Source of the DNA: Terrisporobacter othiniensis
Lineage (GTDB): Bacteria; Bacillota; Clostridia; Peptostreptococcales; Peptostreptococcaceae
Length of the DNA: 21,846 bases
Assembly: GCF_000808015.1 (NCBI RefSeq)
Contig: NZ_JWHR01000045.1
Span: 1 to 21,846 of the forward strand
Direction of reading: 5' to 3'
Part shown: one piece after another, positions 1 through 6,404 of the stretch
Numbering within the stretch: the first letter of the stretch is position 1
How the letters are laid out: each line of letters starts with the position of its first letter
The notes under the pieces: model-generated
Told to the model about the DNA's origin: nothing
Seen by the model: the letters and a program-made list of their open reading frames with translations, nothing else
Databases searched by the model: none
Program-made: the position numbers and the translations under genes

Positions 1-127
1 TGAGTAAACTTTTTCAACGTTTATTCCTATATTTTCTACCAGATTATTTATTTTTTCCTCGATCAAAGATATATCATCATTTTCTTTTATAAAATTTCTA
101 AGCTTATCTATTTCTTCCCTAATTGCA
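1..127. repeat. Terminal direct repeat, left copy (contig closure overlap)
   Basis: The first 127 bases are identical to the last 127 (21720-21846). The repeat lies inside selA, whose reading frame is restored when the two copies are merged. A 127-base exact overlap is what a de Bruijn assembler with k=127 leaves on a circular contig, so I read it as an assembly overlap and not a biological repeat. Confidence 0.95.
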
Positions 128-234
128 TCTACAACCACATCCCTGTGATGATTATTTATTAAATTTATAATTTCAGGTTTTTCTAATAAAACATCAACTT
201 TAGGTATATTTCTAAATAATATATTTTTATTCAT
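1..234 (-). CDS. selA: L-seryl-tRNA(Sec) selenium transferase SelA, N-terminal part (gene crosses the contig junction)
   Basis: This is the first 78 codons of SelA. It starts at the ATG whose first base is 234 and reads MNKNILFRNIPKVDVLLEKP, a typical SelA N-terminal domain that helps bind tRNA(Sec) and form the decamer. The frame runs to base 1 and continues, after removal of the 127-base overlap, into the long part at 20556-21846. It is the second gene of a sel operon: the selD stop is 63 bases upstream. Joined, the protein is 465 aa, the usual SelA length. I am confident because the two parts share the overlap in the same frame. Confidence 0.93.
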   Translation of the reverse strand, partial: MNKNILFRNIPKVDVLLEKPEIINLINNHHRDVVVDAIREEIDKLRNFIKENDDISLIEEKINNLVENIGINVEKVYS

Positions 235-297
235 ATCTCACTCAAGACCTTTCCCCTTTTACTCAAAACCCTATTTAGTAATTTAAATTTTAACTAC

Positions 298-1350
298 TTA
301 AAGACCTTTGATTAAATTAATACTCTTTTCTTGTTTTTCTATTACTCTTCCTATAATGGCAACTTTCGTATCCATATTTTTATCTTCAAAATCTTTCATA
401 ATATTTTCAACTTCATTTTCTGGTAATGTAATTAAAAGACCTCCAGAAGTTTGTGGATCGTATAATACATCTATGAAATATTCTTCTATATTTTCGCTAT
501 TTACGTCATTTGATATATAATCTTTGTTGTTATAAGTTCCAGCAGGTACTAGACCCATTTTAGCAAAATCTAGAGCTCCATCAATGTATGGTACTTTTTG
601 TACATCTATTTCAAAAGTAACTTTAGAACTAGATGCCATTTCCATAGCATGTCCAGCAAGACCGAATCCTGTTATATCTGTACATGCGCTTATATTGTGA
701 TTTTCTATAACTTCTTTAGCCTTCTTATTAAGTGATGTCATAACTGTTACAACCTCATCTATATGAGACTGTTCAGCCATTTCAGCCTTTATTGCTGTAT
801 TTATAAGGCCACTTCCTATTTGTTTTGTAAGGATTATTATATCTCCTGGATTTGAACCATAATTTTTAAATATTTTATTTGGATTTACAAAACCAGTTAC
901 GCTAAGGCCATATTTAGGTTCATCATCTTGAATAGAGTGTCCTCCAGCAAGTATTGCACCAGATTCCATAACCTTAGAGGCTCCGCCTTCTAAAATTCTT
1001 CCTAATATTTTCGGATCTAAGCAATTTGGAAATCCAACTATATTTAAAGCTGTTTTTGGTTCTCCTCCCATTGCGTAAACGTCACTTAAAGAGTTCGCCG
1101 CTGCTATTTGTCCAAATAAATATGGATCATCGACAATTGGAGTGAAAAAATCCAGTGTCTGAATTAATGCAAGATCATCACTTACTTTATAAATTGCTGC
1201 ATCATCACTAGTTTCCACACCTACTAATAAGTTTTCATCATGAAACTTTGGTAAATTGCCCAAAACTTGAGCAAGGGTCCCAGGACCTATTTTAGCCGCT
1301 CAGCCAGCAGTTTTTGTCATATGTGTTAATTTTATATCTTCATTCATCAT
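298..1350 (-). CDS. selD: Selenide, water dikinase SelD (selenophosphate synthetase), itself a selenoprotein with Sec17
   Basis: SelD makes selenophosphate from selenide and ATP, the selenium donor for SelA. The obvious open frame starts at 1263 (MGNLPKF), but the gene extends upstream through an in-frame TGA at 1300-1302 to an ATG at 1350 (a second ATG at 1347 is possible). The N-terminus then reads TKTAGUAAKIGPG, with Sec at residue 17, the position of the catalytic Cys17 of E. coli SelD. A SECIS-like hairpin follows the TGA. The rest has the expected AIR-synthase-like fold: DDAAIYK, the GGEP segment, LAGGHSI, DITGFGLAGHA and DPQTSGGLL. Total 350 aa, the family length. The ribosome site is AAAGGA, 8 bases upstream. 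It is the first gene of the operon with selA. Since SelD needs Sec for its own synthesis, its expression depends on the pathway it supplies. Confidence 0.95.
1276..1302 (-). promoter_or_regulatory. UGA selenocysteine codon of selD with a SECIS-like hairpin
   Basis: The in-frame TGA is at 1300-1302. Twelve bases downstream the transcript can form GGTC-CTGG-GACC (1276-1287), a short stem with GG in the apical loop, at the spacing expected for a bacterial SECIS recognised by SelB. The stem is short, so the assignment rests on position and on the SelD homology. Confidence 0.6.
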
Positions 1351-1424
1351 ATTTTTTTCCTTTTCTATAATTATTAAATTTATATATAAATTTATCACTT
1401 CTACTAAATTACTTATAGAAATAT

Positions 1425-1433
1425 TTTATAACA
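1425..1433 (-). promoter_or_regulatory. Possible extended -10 promoter for selD-selA
   Basis: On the minus strand TGTTATAAA (extended -10 type) lies about 75 bases upstream of the selD start. I see no good -35 box. Further upstream, GGTAATAC (1482-1489) and its inverted copy (1531-1538) flank a 41-base AT-rich stretch and could be an operator. Confidence 0.3.
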
Positions 1434-1552
1434 AAACTTAATCTTTGCACACCTTATTTATAGTTTTCATAATCTTATAAAGGTAATACTTATTTATTAT
1501 ATATAATATATTTATTAGTCTTGTATAACTGTATTACCAAATATTAGCCTTA

Positions 1553-1651
1553 GGGGATGTCTATCCCGAGGACATAGATAGACCCTATAGCAAAAAATCA
1601 GAGTTTCTGACTTCATACTATAGGGTCTAGTCATATGTTAGCCCCTTTTTC
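1553..1651 (+). other. GC-richer structured segment, possible small RNA or mobile-element end
   Basis: The segment contains nested hairpins: GGGAT/ATCCC (1554-1567), a perfect 10-bp stem GACCCTATAG (1581-1590) with CTATAGGGTC (1618-1627), and an inner TCAGA/TCTGA stem (1598-1610). On the plus strand it is framed by GGGG near 1553 and CCCCTTTTT near 1651, so a folded RNA with a U-rich end is possible. No convincing protein is encoded. The base composition differs from the surrounding very AT-rich DNA. I cannot assign it to a known RNA or insertion sequence. Confidence 0.4.
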
Positions 1652-1659
1652 AGTTCTAG

Positions 1660-1960
1660 AGCCCTCAGCATATCCCTTGTTAGACTACCTTTCGGATGTA
1701 ATTTTATTATTATTGTATCCATACCCAACAACTGAAAGCACTGTACCTCTCAGTAATTACACGACCTAATTCACATCACTGCAAATTATATGGTTGCCAA
1801 TCCTGACCTTTTTATTGGATGTCAACTCCTATCACTTAGGATCTTTGGCACAACAAGGGAAACAGCCTCCTCTAAGTTGTTGATTTTTTGCAACGGCTCA
1901 ACTAACCTATCTACTTTTTTGAGAGGTTTCAGGCATTCCCTCCTTTTCCATTATTTACAT
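1660..1960. other. Non-coding stretch with short coding-like fragments, possible remnant
   Basis: No intact gene is visible. On the minus strand short protein-like pieces occur between stops: one of about 40 codons near 1830-1955 (ending in PKILSDRS) and one of about 31 codons near 1640-1735 (containing KLHPKGSLTRDML). Broken frames and a base composition unlike the flanks suggest decayed mobile-element or plasmid DNA. I do not recognise the family. Confidence 0.3.
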
Positions 1961-1974
1961 TTATTTTTAGCATT

Positions 1975-2011
1975 AAAAAAAGCCTGTCTCTCAATTGTTG
2001 AAAAACAGGCT
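1975..2011 (-). terminator. Rho-independent terminator, minus strand
   Basis: On the minus strand AGCCTGT (from 2011-2005) pairs with ACAGGCT (1987-1981) across a 17-base loop, followed by a run of T (plus-strand A, 1975-1980). I see no clear gene immediately upstream on this strand, so it may end a small RNA or a lost gene. Confidence 0.6.
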
Positions 2012-2040
2012 ATAAGTTCATTAGTTATTTGTAAATGTAT

Positions 2041-2510
2041 ATAAATTTTTTATATTATGTACACTTTTTTAAAACTTTCATCTTTACAGATTGATTAAAA
2101 TTTTATATAATCTTATTAGATTATATATCTGTAAACAATAAGTTTTAAATTTACTAACTCTTTAACACTGCTACCAACAGTTTTAAGGTTTAATATATAT
2201 AAGATGCTACCAACGTTTTATATATACTGTAGATTTAAGACTTTTTTTATTTAATTTTTCTAAATTCATTCTACTACGTTTTTTTTCATAATACAAGAAA
2301 AAAATCATTTTCATTTCAAAATAATATATTTTTTCACAAATTCCCTCAAAATTACAGCATTTATTTAATATATAAATATTTTTATACACATTAGTATTTA
2401 ACTTTATTCCGATTATCTTCGCTTTTTGTTGAAAAAGTTTTCGTTACATAATATAATTTTATATGAAGAATAAGTCTCGTGTATTTTTTAATAATTTTAA
2501 AAGTCACTTT
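2041..2510. other. AT-rich gene-free region with a pair of direct repeats
   Basis: There is no supported gene in these 470 bases; the short minus-strand frame at 2207-2389 lacks a ribosome site. Two 10-bp direct repeats, TGCTACCAAC at 2169-2178 and 2205-2214 (36 bases apart), are each followed by a GTTTTA-like tail. The region precedes the partition operators. An origin or another protein-binding role is possible but unproven. Confidence 0.35.
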
Positions 2511-2581
2511 AACCAATGGTTATACAAATTGTTAAACCAATGGTTATGCAAATTGTTAAACCAATGGTTTTACCATTTGTT
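2511..2581. repeat. Operator/centromere array 1: six 11-bp palindromes phased every 12 bp
   Basis: The units fit AACMAWTKGTT (M=A/C, K=G/T, W=A/T), each an odd palindrome around a central A/T. Examples are AACCAATGGTT and ACAAATTGT. Counting from base 2511, the centres fall at offsets 6, 18, 30, 42, 54 and 66, exactly 12 bp apart. An array upstream of a small parA with an RHH partner is the usual place for a type Ib centromere and autoregulatory operator. Confidence 0.85.
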
Positions 2582-2604
2582 AAAGTATAAAAAACAACTA
2601 CAAT
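2577..2604 (+). promoter_or_regulatory. Putative parA promoter overlapping the operator array
   Basis: TTGTTA (2577-2582), a 16-base spacer and TACAAT (2599-2604) form a plausible sigma-A promoter. The -35 box lies inside the last palindrome of array 1, so binding there should repress it. Confidence 0.55.
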
Positions 2605-2622
2605 AATTATTTATCATATAAC

Positions 2623-2671
2623 TTAACCAATTGTTATACCAATTAAAAAACAAATTGTTGTACCAATGGTT
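2623..2671. repeat. Operator/centromere array 2: four palindromes phased every 12 bp
   Basis: ACCAATTGT, a degenerate unit, ACAAATTGT and ACCAATGGT have centres 12 bp apart. The block sits between the putative parA -10 box and the parA ribosome site, so a bound protein would also block the early transcript. Confidence 0.8.
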
Positions 2672-2695
2672 ATTTTCACAAAAGGAGATGGGAAA

Positions 2696-3502
2696 GTGAA
2701 GATAGTAAGTTTTTTCAATGTAAAAGGTGGAGTAGGAAAGACTACTCTAACAATTCTAAGTGCCATAGCTCTTAGCAAAGAAGGATCTAGCGTTTTAATT
2801 ATAGATGCAGATACACAGGCAAACTTAACTCAGTTTTTATACAAAGTTTCACATAGTGACAAAACTATGTTTGACGGCTTAGCTGATAATTTAAGTGCCG
2901 AAGAATTAATAATAAAATCACCTTGCGAAAGATATAAAAACATAGATATAATCCCTTCAGATTTATCTTTATCTGTACTTAGTGAATATTTAACTACAAA
3001 AACTAATCGTGAAAAGTCTGTGTGGAGATGGTTCAAATACAATGTGGACTCTCTAAGTAACTATGACTACATATTCGTGGATTTATCACCATCTTACGAT
3101 TTAATTGCCAGAAACTTCATGCTTTGTTCTGATTCCATAATAACTCCTATTGCTTATCAAGATATAGCAAGCATTAGAGGTTGCGAGTTATTTTACTTAA
3201 AATACAACCAAGATTTAGAAGATATGGAGATGGAAAACATGGCAAAAAGAGCCGTGGTTATAAACTCTTACACTTCTAGGAAACTATCTACCGGCGATAT
3301 ATTCTGGGAAAAATTAAATGAATTTGAACACATAAAAAAAGATTTAATTAATGCAAAAATATCTGATACAACAGTAATAAAGAATGCAATTCTTTCTAAA
3401 TTAGACATCGATGATTATTGCAGAAAAATAAAAAAATCTCATAAAGTTAGAGAGGAATTTAAAGAAGTTATAAGTGAATTAAAAGAAAGGGATGTGTTAT
3501 AG
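2696..3502 (+). CDS. parA: ParA-family partition ATPase (type Ib)
   Basis: This ParA/Soj-like P-loop ATPase distributes plasmid copies to daughter cells by dynamic binding to the nucleoid. The deviant Walker A KGGVGKTT is at residues 10-17, the DADTQAN segment at about 40-46 and Walker B (YIFVDLSPS) near 112-120. I chose the GTG at 2696 because AGGAG stands 8 bases upstream. The ATG at 2666 would add 10 residues encoded by the operator array. At 268 aa without an N-terminal helix-turn-helix it fits the small type Ib class, which pairs with a ribbon-helix-helix centromere-binding protein. The next gene, starting at the last base of the parA stop, encodes exactly such a protein. Confidence 0.93.
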   Translation: MKIVSFFNVKGGVGKTTLTILSAIALSKEGSSVLIIDADTQANLTQFLYKVSHSDKTMFDGLADNLSAEELIIKSPCERYKNIDIIPSDLSLSVLSEYLTTKTNREKSVWRWFKYNVDSLSNYDYIFVDLSPSYDLIARNFMLCSDSIITPIAYQDIASIRGCELFYLKYNQDLEDMEMENMAKRAVVINSYTSRKLSTGDIFWEKLNEFEHIKKDLINAKISDTTVIKNAILSKLDIDDYCRKIKKSHKVREEFKEVISELKERDVL

Positions 3503-3906
3503 TGGGACTAGATAAATTTTTAAAAGATGATAAAAAAGAAGAATTAGTTTTAACAAAAAAAGACTATAAATCTAAGGTAAATAACATAGTAAAAAATACT
3601 TTTGAAAAAGAAAACTTAAATTTATTACAAATAGAAAATGAAACTACAACTAGTAAGAAAGTTCCTATGAGTGTTTATTTTGAAAAAGAAGATTTAGACT
3701 TACTAAAGGCTATTGCTTTTGAAAAAAATACAACTGTGAACAAAGTTCTTATGAGTATCATAAAAGATCCTCTAAAAACTACAAAGGAAAATTTACCAGC
3801 TAGTTTTAATATAAACGAAAAAGCAAAGGAATACGAAGTTAATAGTAAAAAAAGAAAAGTAGAAAAAAAAGTTGAAACAAGAGGTAGAAAAAAGAAAATA
3901 AAGTAG
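3502..3906 (+). CDS. Ribbon-helix-helix DNA-binding partition partner (ParB/ParG-like)
   Basis: A 134-aa basic protein with a GTG start overlapping the parA TAG by one base and a ribosome site AAGGGATG. Residues 54-60 (VPMSVYF) look like the RHH beta strand, followed by helices at about 62-75 and 77-88, the MetJ/Arc dimer fold. The N-terminal 50 residues are charged and probably flexible; in this family such a tail contacts ParA. The C-terminus is Lys/Arg-rich and ends in an RGRKKK motif like an AT-hook. RHH dimers contact short palindromes and line up on phased arrays, so it is the best candidate to bind the 12-bp arrays at 2511-2671, 4583-4629 and 20523-20557. The match to those sites is inferred from context. 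Confidence 0.85.
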   Translation: MGLDKFLKDDKKEELVLTKKDYKSKVNNIVKNTFEKENLNLLQIENETTTSKKVPMSVYFEKEDLDLLKAIAFEKNTTVNKVLMSIIKDPLKTTKENLPASFNINEKAKEYEVNSKKRKVEKKVETRGRKKKIK

Positions 3907-3931
3907 AGCTTTTAGCTCTACTTTTTCTTTT
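3902..3931 (+). terminator. Rho-independent terminator of the par operon
   Basis: AGTAGAGCT (3902-3910) pairs with AGCTCTACT (3914-3922) across a 3-base loop, followed by TTTTCTTTTA. It overlaps the stop codon of the RHH gene. Confidence 0.85.
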
Positions 3932-3978
3932 ATTTTTAAATATAAATTTTATTAAGTGTTCTTAATGTATATTAAATT

Positions 3979-4167
3979 TTACTTTATACGAAGTTCTAAT
4001 TTTTTTCTTAATTTAATAATACGAAATCTATTATATCTTTGTATTATAATAAAAGGAATCTGCACAAAGAACATAACTATGGCTATAATTATAAATAATT
4101 ATATATATTTCATAGGATCACTTACAAAATAAATAAACAGTAATGATGTAAATCCAAAACATCCCAC
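3979..4167 (-). pseudogene. Possible broken small membrane protein
   Basis: Read from about 4167, the minus strand encodes a hydrophobic segment (FGFTSLLFIYFV), then a TAA at 4099-4101. In the same frame it continues with a second hydrophobic stretch (IIIAIVMFFVQIPFIII) and a basic tail (RFRIIKLRKK), stopping at 3979. Two membrane-like helices separated by one stop look like a decayed gene. It could instead be chance in AT-rich DNA. I do not recognise a family. Confidence 0.35.
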
Positions 4168-4193
4168 TAAAAAGCGAGAAATACCTTATATTT

Positions 4194-4397
4194 TTATATC
4201 AGAAGTTTATCCTTCCATCTTTTTATCTTTATTTTATTATAAAATTTTATTTTTCTTTCATCTACAGTATAAAAAACTCTATCAAAATCAATAAAACCAC
4301 TATATTTATTTACCATATATCCCCTAAAAAAATGCAGAGTTATCCAGAATATTATATTGCTTACAGTCATAATAATATTAAAATAAATATGCTTCAC
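4194..4397 (-). CDS. Hypothetical small membrane-associated protein
   Basis: A 67-aa frame with a GTG start, a hydrophobic N-terminus (about residues 4-24) and a basic C-terminal tail (KIKIKRWKDK). AAGGA lies very close to the start, so the ribosome site is poor and the frame may be partly decayed like the segment just downstream. It lies 162 bases downstream of a putative promoter that overlaps operator array 3, so it may belong to the regulon of the RHH protein. No known domain is recognised. Confidence 0.4.
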   Translation of the reverse strand: MKHIYFNIIMTVSNIIFWITLHFFRGYMVNKYSGFIDFDRVFYTVDERKIKFYNKIKIKRWKDKLLI

Positions 4398-4558
4398 TAT
4401 CCTTATTCATAACCATGCCTTCTTTCAAGTTTTATTATGATATTATTGTAGTTTAAGGTTTAAAAATTTTCATCTACTAACTAAAAAAATTCTGTTTAAT
4501 GCATATCTAACCCTTGATTTAAATTAACTGAAATTATGAATTATTAATGATAATATAG

Positions 4559-4587
4559 TTTGTATATCACTCTATTAATTATAACAA
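4559..4587 (-). promoter_or_regulatory. Putative promoter overlapping operator array 3
   Basis: On the minus strand TTGTTA (4587-4582), a 17-base spacer and TACAAA (4564-4559). As at parA, the -35 box is part of the terminal palindrome of the array. It would drive the small membrane-protein locus. Confidence 0.45.
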
Positions 4588-4629
4588 ATGGTTATACCAA
4601 TTGTTTTACAATTTGTATAACCATTTGTT
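4583..4629. repeat. Operator array 3: four palindromes phased every 12 bp
   Basis: AACAAATGGTT, ACCAATTGT, ACAATTTGT and ACCATTTGT have centres exactly 12 bp apart. Same consensus as the arrays upstream of parA. It lies just past the 3' end of the serine recombinase. Confidence 0.85.
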
Positions 4630-4640
4630 ATATATATCAT

Positions 4641-5219
4641 TTATATTTCAATACTTTCACGTTCTTTCTTAGCTCTAATTAAAGTACTTTTAGAAATACC
4701 AGTCATAAGTCCCACCTCTTTATAGGAATGCGTTTCAAGTAATTTTAAAGCATGTGAAATTTGCTTTTTAGTAAACTTTTTTGGTCTTCCTTCTCTATAA
4801 TCATCACTTGCTTTTGCCAGCTCTTTTCCCGATGAAGTTCTCTCTACAATCATAGATCTTTCAAACTGAGAAAAAGCAAGAAGACATGTTATTATTAAAT
4901 CACCCATGGGAGAATTCTCTATAAGTCCCATATTTAATATATGTATATTAATTTCTCTTTCTTGTAAACTCTTAACTATCTCTAACCCCTCTTTTGTGCT
5001 TCTACATAACCTATCCAGTTTTGTGGTAACTAATGTATCTCCTTTTTTTAATTTATCTAATATTTCATTAAACACAGGTCTATCAGATTTAATTCCGCTA
5101 ATTTGTTCTTTATAAATTACTGCATTTTCATATCTCCCTAGAATTTCTCTTTCTTGCAATTCTAAAGAATTATTATCCAATTGACTTCTTGAACTAACTC
5201 TACAATATCCGTATATCAT
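4641..5219 (-). CDS. Small serine recombinase (resolvase/invertase family)
   Basis: A 192-aa site-specific recombinase. The start at 5219 is chosen for [10 protein letters not shown], with GAGAGGA 7-8 bases upstream; a longer frame to 5267 would add an unlikely tail. The catalytic serine is in the RVSS motif (Ser9/Ser10). The conserved arginine region TKLDRLCRS and the segment [13 protein letters not shown] mark the catalytic domain. Residues from about 145 to the end form a helix-turn-helix domain ([17 protein letters not shown]). On plasmids such enzymes usually resolve multimers, which helps partition. The inverted repeats just upstream of the gene could be its target. Confidence 0.9.
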   Translation of the reverse strand: MIYGYCRVSSRSQLDNNSLELQEREILGRYENAVIYKEQISGIKSDRPVFNEILDKLKKGDTLVTTKLDRLCRSTKEGLEIVKSLQEREINIHILNMGLIENSPMGDLIITCLLAFSQFERSMIVERTSSGKELAKASDDYREGRPKKFTKKQISHALKLLETHSYKEVGLMTGISKSTLIRAKKERESIEI

Positions 5220-5296
5220 GTTATATCCTCTCCATTTTATATACAAAATATAGATTTCTTTTGACACTATATTTTGATACTCTCTTATACATTAAT

Positions 5297-5347
5297 ATAA
5301 CTTATAGAAAAGAAAGGTGTCAATATGTATAAGTTATGACACCTTTC
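5297..5347. repeat. Inverted repeats upstream of the recombinase, candidate res site
   Basis: ATAACTTATA (5297-5306) is repeated inverted at 5328-5337. GAAAGGTGTCA (5312-5322) pairs with TGACACCTTTC (5337-5347). Interleaved inverted repeats directly upstream of a resolvase gene are where a resolution site is usually found. The strong hairpin could also be a transcript end or an operator. Confidence 0.45.
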
Positions 5348-5371
5348 ATATTATTATTTATTTAATACAAC

Positions 5372-5398
5372 AAAAAAAGACACAAATTGTGTCTTTTT
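5372..5398 (-). terminator. Terminator of the cold-shock gene
   Basis: On the minus strand AAAAAGACAC pairs with GTGTCTTTTT, ending in a T run, 19 bases past the csp stop. The stem is symmetrical and could act in both directions. Confidence 0.75.
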
Positions 5399-5416
5399 CC
5401 ACGATACATATATATA

Positions 5417-5617
5417 TTATAATATAGTTACGTTTTCTGCTTGAGGACCTCTAGCACCTTTAACTATATTAAAGTTTACTTTTTGGCCTTCTTCTAATGA
5501 TTTAAACCCATCAGTTTGTATAGCTGAAAAATGTACGAATACATCATCTCCACCTTCTACTGATATAAAACCAAATCCTTTTTCATTGTTAAACCATTTT
5601 ACTATTCCATTATTCAT
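5417..5617 (-). CDS. Cold-shock protein, CspA family
   Basis: A 66-aa single OB-fold RNA/DNA chaperone with both nucleic-acid motifs: RNP1 KGFGFI (13-18) and RNP2 VFVHF (26-30). The length and the GxVKWFN start are typical. The ribosome site AGGAG is 9 bases upstream and a hairpin sits next to it. It has its own terminator and appears monocistronic. Why a plasmid keeps it is not shown by the sequence; Csp genes do occur on plasmids and phages. Confidence 0.95.
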   Translation of the reverse strand: MNNGIVKWFNNEKGFGFISVEGGDDVFVHFSAIQTDGFKSLEEGQKVNFNIVKGARGPQAENVTIL

Positions 5618-5625
5618 TAAAAAAT

Positions 5626-5651
5626 ACTCCTATAAACCTATTTCTAGGTTT
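5626..5651 (-). promoter_or_regulatory. csp 5' leader: ribosome site with adjacent hairpin
   Basis: In the transcript AAACCTA and TAGGTTT (5651-5634) form a 7-bp stem with a 4-base loop, ending just before the GGAG ribosome site. Its position suggests temperature- or structure-dependent translation, as in other csp leaders, but no function is shown. Confidence 0.4.
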
Positions 5652-5979
5652 TTCAATTTATTTGTGCATTGCTACAAATATTATTATATCATAAATAAAT
5701 AATATTAGATAGCTTTTTATCTTTTTATTTATTTCTGTTCTTTTTTAACATTCTCTACATCTATTTTATTAATTAATTTATTTATTTTTAGATTATGAAC
5801 TTAAATATAAGTATTTAGAAATTATAACCAACTTAAAATGGAGTTGTACTAAGGCAGTATAATCCTTTTTGCTGGCATCGACTATAGTACACTATTTTCA
5901 CTTTATTCATAGCACAATACCTTTTGATACTAGGCAATCCCTAAAGGCATTTTTATTACAAACTCCCCTTTAAAAGGCT
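5652..5979. other. AT-rich intergenic region
   Basis: Contains the upstream leader and promoter region of csp. I see no gene. A more mixed-sequence patch at 5838-5895 has loosely inverted pieces (TTGTACTA and TAGTACA) but no clear terminator for the small gene at 5980-6249. Confidence 0.4.
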
Positions 5980-6249
5980 CTACATATTATTTTTTAAATA
6001 TTGTGTATCTAAGATTTCCATAACATAACTTAATATATTCCCCTCATTATCTTTAAAATGAAGTGTTTTCTTGCTCGCTTTCTTGTCAATATTTTTGCAG
6101 TTTTTTAATGAATAAGTATTATATGGTGCAATTTCATTACAAAGTTTGTTTTCCATTGCTTGTAATATGTCGCCAGATTGTTTTCCTTCTACTTCATACT
6201 TTTCTAGTTCCTTACCATAAAGTTCTTTAAAACTAATTATACATTTCAT
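5980..6249 (-). CDS. Hypothetical small protein (89 aa)
   Basis: Probably a real gene: AAGGAGGAG stands 7 bases upstream of the ATG and the frame is complete. The product is a soluble, charged protein with three cysteines (residues 3, 37 and 51) and no membrane segment or known motif. It lies downstream of the primase/helicase on the same strand with a 155-base gap, so it may be a plasmid maintenance gene. No family is recognised. Confidence 0.7.
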   Translation of the reverse strand: MKCIISFKELYGKELEKYEVEGKQSGDILQAMENKLCNEIAPYNTYSLKNCKNIDKKASKKTLHFKDNEGNILSYVMEILDTQYLKNNM

Positions 6250-6404
6250 TTTCTACTCCTCCTTATTGAACTTATATATAAATTCAATAAATAAGTAAAA
6301 AAACCTTTATTTCAACAAATTTTATTATATAAATATTTAATTTTAAGCTATGTTAGTTATATTAAAATTATAACTTTTTTGATTTTATTTAATATTTCTT
6401 ACAA

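Noticed and set aside
1..127. Terminal repeat of a linear phage or element
   Set aside because: The repeat lies inside selA and restores its frame on joining. No phage structural genes are present, and a circular assembly overlap explains it.
1790..2044. Plus-strand 84-codon frame
   Set aside because: No ribosome site, low-complexity hydrophobic and Leu/Ser-rich content, and it runs over a terminator hairpin.
2207..2389. Minus-strand 60-codon frame
   Set aside because: GTG start without a ribosome site; composition is what AT-rich DNA gives by chance.
2511..2671. CRISPR array
   Set aside because: The units are 11-bp palindromes with 12-bp pitch and no unique spacers, and no cas genes are present.
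2666..2695. Upstream ATG as the parA start
   Set aside because: It lies within the operator palindromes. The GTG at 2696 has AGGAG at the right distance and gives the usual N-terminus.
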